DNA of 8,714 nucleotides from JASJHI01 sp033791105 (GTDB lineage Bacteria > Actinomycetota > Acidimicrobiia > Acidimicrobiales > Ilumatobacteraceae): positions 1-8,714 of the forward strand of contig JASJHI010000409.1 of NCBI GenBank assembly GCA_033791105.1, written 5' to 3'. This document shows positions 6,225 to 8,714 of this stretch, piece by piece. Position 1 is the stretch's first letter; the number at the start of each line of letters is the position of its first letter. Position numbers and translations under genes: made by a program. The notes beneath the pieces were generated by a model, which saw only the letters and a program-made list of their open reading frames with translations, ran no database searches and was not told where the DNA came from.

Positions 6225-6880
6225 CGTGAACTCCTCATGGTTGACGGCTTCTCGTGATCGGGTGTCAAGTCGGGTGCGAGTGCGTGGATCGAGATCGTGA
6301 GCGCCCTGTCGAGCAACTGCGCCCATCGGTCGCCGCCGGGCTCGTTGGCGATCTGTTGGGCGACCACGCCCGCCATCACGGCGACATGGAGATCGACGTC
6401 GGGTTGGCTGAGGCCCAAAGCGCGCAACGGTTCGACGGCGACCTCATACGCCTCCTGTGCGACCGCGTAGCTCTCGTGCGACGGTTCGAACCCCGGGATC
6501 GTGCGCTGAAACAACAGTTGATAGCGCACCGGCTCGCGCGTGCAGAACGTGAAGAAGCATCGACCGGTGGCGAGGACGTGCTCGACCACGCCGTCAGAAC
6601 GCCCGTCAGGATCATCGGCCACACGTTGATCGATGACCCCGCGGATTTCGGCGACGAGGGCACGATTTCCCTCGCAGAACATGGCGTCGTAGATCTCGTG
6701 CTTCGACGCGAAATAGCCATACAACGACTGGGCTCGCATCCCGACCTCGGCGCCGAGGTCGCGCATCGAGAAGTTGCCGAGACCGTTTTGTCGACTCAGC
6801 TCCCAGGCCGCCGCAACGATCTCGTCGATCGTCGCCTGCCGCCGCGCTGTTCTCCTGTCGCTCTTCGGTTGTCCTGACAT
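6221..6880 (-). CDS. TetR-family transcriptional regulator
   Basis: This 219-residue regulator has an N-terminal TetR DNA-binding domain at about 11-65. The helix-turn-helix spans roughly 38-57 (FSMRDLGAEVGMRAQSLYGYF), preceded by the basic stretch KSDRRTARRQ. The remainder is the variable helical ligand-binding and dimerisation domain; residues CFFTFCTREPVRYQLLF (108-124) fit TetR proteins with a WHG-like C-terminal domain, but the ligand cannot be told. It is first in an operon with the DinB/MDMPI and MBL genes: its TGA overlaps the next ATG by four bases. No Shine-Dalgarno is seen before ATG 6880, and the promoter sits almost directly on the start, so the mRNA may be leaderless. Dyads at 6894-6925 overlap that promoter and are the natural candidates for its own operator. 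Repression of its own operon is inferred from TetR custom. Confidence 0.92.
   Translation of the reverse strand: MSGQPKSDRRTARRQATIDEIVAAAWELSRQNGLGNFSMRDLGAEVGMRAQSLYGYFASKHEIYDAMFCEGNRALVAEIRGVIDQRVADDPDGRSDGVVEHVLATGRCFFTFCTREPVRYQLLFQRTIPGFEPSHESYAVAQEAYEVAVEPLRALGLSQPDVDLHVAVMAGVVAQQIANEPGGDRWAQLLDRALTISIHALAPDLTPDHEKPSTMRSSR
6231..6236 (-). promoter_or_regulatory. Shine-Dalgarno site deciding the DinB/MDMPI start
   Basis: On the minus strand GAGGAG stands six bases before ATG 6224, within the last codons of the TetR gene. It favours 6224 over any start further upstream in the same open frame and indicates coupled translation with the regulator. Confidence 0.8.
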
Positions 6881-6881
6881 T

Positions 6882-6925
6882 GTTCGGATATCATGACATC
6901 GACAGGTTCGGATGTCAACCGAACC
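6882..6925. promoter_or_regulatory. candidate TetR operator: overlapping dyads and a direct repeat
   Basis: Three repeat relations share this stretch. GGTTCGG (6905-6911) and CCGAACC (6919-6925) form a 7-bp inverted repeat around a 7-bp spacer. TGACATC (6894-6900) and GATGTCA (6911-6917) form a 7-bp inverted repeat around 10 bp. GTTCGGATATCA (6882-6893) recurs as GTTCGGATGTCA (6906-6917), 24 bp apart with one mismatch. They cover the -35 to +1 region of the TetR promoter, where a repressor would block RNA polymerase. Which dyad is bound cannot be told from sequence. Confidence 0.5.
6890..6918 (-). promoter_or_regulatory. TetR-operon promoter, consensus -35, leaderless geometry
   Basis: Reading the minus strand, a perfect TTGACA (plus 6913-6918) is followed after 17 bp by CATGAT (plus 6890-6895), which matches four of six bases of the -10 consensus. 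TGATAT two bases on is an alternative at 19 bp. Transcription would begin near 6880-6884, at or next to the TetR ATG at 6880, leaving no room for a ribosome site, and none is seen. Confidence 0.6.
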
Positions 6926-6952
6926 GCCACAGCGGCACCGCGGCCGAAAACG

Positions 6953-6990
6953 CGAACGAGACGCGACGGGCAGCCGTCGCGTCTCGTTCG
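6953..6990 (-). terminator. intrinsic terminator after etfA
   Basis: A perfect 17-bp inverted repeat (6953-6969 with 6974-6990) encloses a 4-base loop. On the minus strand the stem is followed after two bases by TTTT. It begins 45 bp past the etfA stop and separates the etfBA transcript from the TetR operon promoter lying immediately downstream. The U-run is short but the stem is very strong. No T-run follows the stem on the plus strand. Confidence 0.85.
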
Positions 6991-7035
6991 GTTGTTCGAG
7001 TCTGGTTGTTCGGGGTGCGATGGAGACCGAGTCGG

Positions 7036-8004
7036 TCAGCCGCGCGCTTGGAGTGCAGCGATGAGCTGCGGCAGCACCTTGTGGACGTCGCCCACGATGC
7101 CGAGGTCGGCGACGCCGAAGATCGGTGCTTCCTTGTCCTTGTTGATCGCGATGATGTTCTTCGCGCCCTTCATGCCGACCATGTGCTGCGTCGCACCGGA
7201 GATGCCGGCAGCGATGTACACGGTGGGCTTGACGACCTTGCCGGTCTGACCGACCTGGTAGCTGTAGGGAACCCAGCCGGCGTCGACGATGGCACGGGAC
7301 GCACCAGGGGCGCCCTTGAGCGCCTTGGCGAGCGTCTCGATCATCTCGAATTTCTCGGACTCACCGAGGCCGCGGCCACCGGAGACGACCACGGCCGCCT
7401 CATCGAGCTTCGGGCCGGACAGTTCCTCGACGTGGACGGCGGTGACCGTCGCGCCGCCGGCGGCGCCGAGCTCGGGCACGGGAGCGGCGACGACCTGGCC
7501 GGCCGCACCTGCACCACCCTCGGCAGCGAAGCTCTTGGGGCGGAACGCCGCGAGGTACGGCTGCTCGCCGGTGAACGTGGTGCTGACGTTGGTGACACCG
7601 CCGAAGACCGGCGTGGTGACGACCACAGCGTCGCCGTCGACGGCGATCTCGGTCGAGTTGGTGAGCACGGTGCGGTCGAGTTTGACCGACAGGCGGCTCA
7701 TCACATCGCGGCCCTCGTAGTTCTGCGGGAACATGATGAGGTCGGGGCTCTCGCCTCCGTCGATCGTGGCCTGCATCGCAGCAGAGACGGCGACGCCGGG
7801 AAGCTTGCCGGCGAGATCGCCGGTGGCGAAGACCGTGGCGGCGCCGTGGTCGCCGAGGGCAGCCTCGGCACCCGCGGCGTCACCACCGACGAACGCGGCG
7901 ACGGATCCGCCGAGTTCACGTGCCTTGGTGAGCAGTTCAAGTGTGCCGGTGGTCGGCTCGCCGTCGATGGCCTGCGCGAAGACCCAGATGTTGTCGATAC
8001 CCAT
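7036..8004 (-). CDS. etfA: electron transfer flavoprotein subunit alpha
   Basis: EtfA binds FAD and, with EtfB, carries electrons from acyl-CoA and other flavin dehydrogenases to ETF-quinone oxidoreductase. The 322-residue product is of normal length. The N-terminal domain (about 1-190) is the variable half. The C-terminal FAD domain shows SGGRGLG (208-214), the block DAGWVPYSYQVGQTGKVVKP (241-260), GISGATQH (267-274), INKDKEAPIF (287-296) and DLGIVGDV (300-307). All FAD-contact motifs expected of the family appear present. The start at ATG 8004 has GGAGG five bases upstream (plus strand 8010-8014), directly after the etfB stop, with a 10-bp gap between genes. A strong hairpin terminator follows. 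The call is secure. Confidence 0.97.
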   Translation of the reverse strand: MGIDNIWVFAQAIDGEPTTGTLELLTKARELGGSVAAFVGGDAAGAEAALGDHGAATVFATGDLAGKLPGVAVSAAMQATIDGGESPDLIMFPQNYEGRDVMSRLSVKLDRTVLTNSTEIAVDGDAVVVTTPVFGGVTNVSTTFTGEQPYLAAFRPKSFAAEGGAGAAGQVVAAPVPELGAAGGATVTAVHVEELSGPKLDEAAVVVSGGRGLGESEKFEMIETLAKALKGAPGASRAIVDAGWVPYSYQVGQTGKVVKPTVYIAAGISGATQHMVGMKGAKNIIAINKDKEAPIFGVADLGIVGDVHKVLPQLIAALQARG

Positions 8005-8014
8005 GGTGGCCTCC

Positions 8015-8714
8015 TCAGATGACCTTCAGCTCGTCGAGGAACTCGACGATCCGGTTGAACGATTCGCCGTCGTCCTCGATGACCTCGCCGGCCTCGCGGG
8101 CAGGCGCATCCTCGACGGCGGAGATCTGCTGGCCCCAGGAGCCGACCTCGACGCCGAGATCGGCGGCGGTGGCATTCTCGACCGGCTTCGACTTGGCGGC
8201 CATGATGCCCTTGAAGCTCGGGTAGCGCGGCTCGACGACGCCGGCGGTGACCGACACGACGGCCGGCAGCGAGCAGGTCACTTCGTCGTAGCCCTCCTCG
8301 GTCTGACGGTCGACCTTGAGTGTGCCGTCCTCGACGGCGATCGTCTTGGCGAACGTGACCGACGGGAGACCGAGCACCTCGGCCATCTGCTCGGGCACGG
8401 TGCCCGTGTAGCCGTCGGACGACTCGGTGCCGGCGATGATGAGGTCGGCATCGCCGACCTGCTTCGTCGCTGCCGCGAGCACCTTGGCCGTCGTCAGCGC
8501 GTCAGCGCCGGCGAGGCTCGGGTCGGAGACCAGCACAGCCTTCGCAGCACCCATCGCGAGGGCGGTGCGGAGACCGGACACCTCGTCGTTCGGGGCCATC
8601 GAGACCAGGCTGACCTCGCCGCCGCCCGCAGCATCGACGAGCTGGAGCGCCATTTCGACGCCATAGCTGTCGGACTCATCGAGGATGAGCTTGCCGTCGC
8701 GCTTCAGCGTGTTG
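8015..8714 (-). CDS. etfB: electron transfer flavoprotein subunit beta (5' end outside the window)
   Basis: EtfB forms the heterodimer with EtfA, binds a nucleotide (AMP in classical ETF) and contacts the partner dehydrogenases. The window holds 232 residues and the stop; roughly the first 20-30 residues lie beyond base 8714, judging from the usual 250-260. Visible family segments are LKRDGKLILDESDSYGVEMAL near the visible N-end, the nucleotide-binding region IIAGTESSDGYTGTVPEQMAE, and VDRQTEEGYDEVTCSLPAVV, which is close to the ETF-beta signature. The frame runs open to the window edge, and the internal ATG at 8653 is not the start. The usual etfB-etfA order with a 10-bp gap indicates a single operon whose promoter is outside the window. 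The call is secure. Confidence 0.96.
   Translation of the reverse strand, partial: NTLKRDGKLILDESDSYGVEMALQLVDAAGGGEVSLVSMAPNDEVSGLRTALAMGAAKAVLVSDPSLAGADALTTAKVLAAATKQVGDADLIIAGTESSDGYTGTVPEQMAEVLGLPSVTFAKTIAVEDGTLKVDRQTEEGYDEVTCSLPAVVSVTAGVVEPRYPSFKGIMAAKSKPVENATAADLGVEVGSWGQQISAVEDAPAREAGEVIEDDGESFNRIVEFLDELKVI

Noticed and set aside
6254..6877. 207-codon plus-strand frame opposite the TetR gene
   Set aside because: TetR on the minus strand has a clear helix-turn-helix; the plus frame has no domain or ribosome site.
6880..8022. Long plus-strand open frame of 380 codons opposite etfA
   Set aside because: It mirrors the strongly conserved etfA gene. Long antisense frames are common in GC-rich DNA, and its protein is Asp/Gly/Arg-biased with no recognisable domain.
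1..8714. CRISPR array, tRNA, transposase, phage or anti-phage defence genes
   Set aside because: No spaced repeats, tRNA-like cloverleaf, transposase motif or known defence domain was found; the kinase-like protein belongs to the conserved SCO1664 family rather than to a toxin system.

Overview
The window is high-GC bacterial chromosome with tightly packed genes. It most resembles an actinobacterium, probably of the Acidimicrobiia (Ilumatobacter-like). That placement is inference: it rests on the three-gene phosphomutase / DUF3090 / SCO1664-kinase cluster, which is largely actinobacterial, plus base composition and protein style. No rRNA, tRNA, CRISPR array, insertion sequence or phage gene is visible. 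No stretch over 300 bases lacks a gene.

Layout. (1) 1-870 (+): an HSL-type alpha/beta hydrolase. (2) 980-1660 (-): a family 5 (UDGb-type) uracil-DNA glycosylase, convergent with the hydrolase. (3) 1690-4658 (+): four tightly coupled genes, namely a histidine-phosphatase-fold putative phosphomutase (MSMEG_4193 family), a DUF3090 protein with a Cys-rich tail, a SCO1664-family PI3/4-kinase-like protein, and an unrecognised 340-aa protein whose GTG start overlaps the kinase stop. (4) 6880-4703 (-): a compact operon of a TetR regulator, a DinB/MDMPI-fold (mycothiol-dependent-type) protein and a stand-alone metallo-beta-lactamase-fold protein with flavodiiron-type ligands. (5) 8714-7036 (-): etfB (5' end outside the window) and etfA, ending at a strong hairpin terminator.

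How the genes may work together. The trio in block 3 pairs a kinase-like protein with a phosphatase/mutase-like protein and a possible metal-binding partner. It is a known but functionally unsolved actinobacterial system, and the coupled fourth gene may be an additional component. Block 4 looks like a self-regulated cassette: the TetR promoter has a consensus -35, dyad and direct repeats, and apparently almost no 5' UTR. Its two enzymes suggest thiol or oxygen/NO chemistry, though no substrate can be read from sequence. EtfBA is housekeeping electron transfer from acyl-CoA and related dehydrogenases to the quinone pool.
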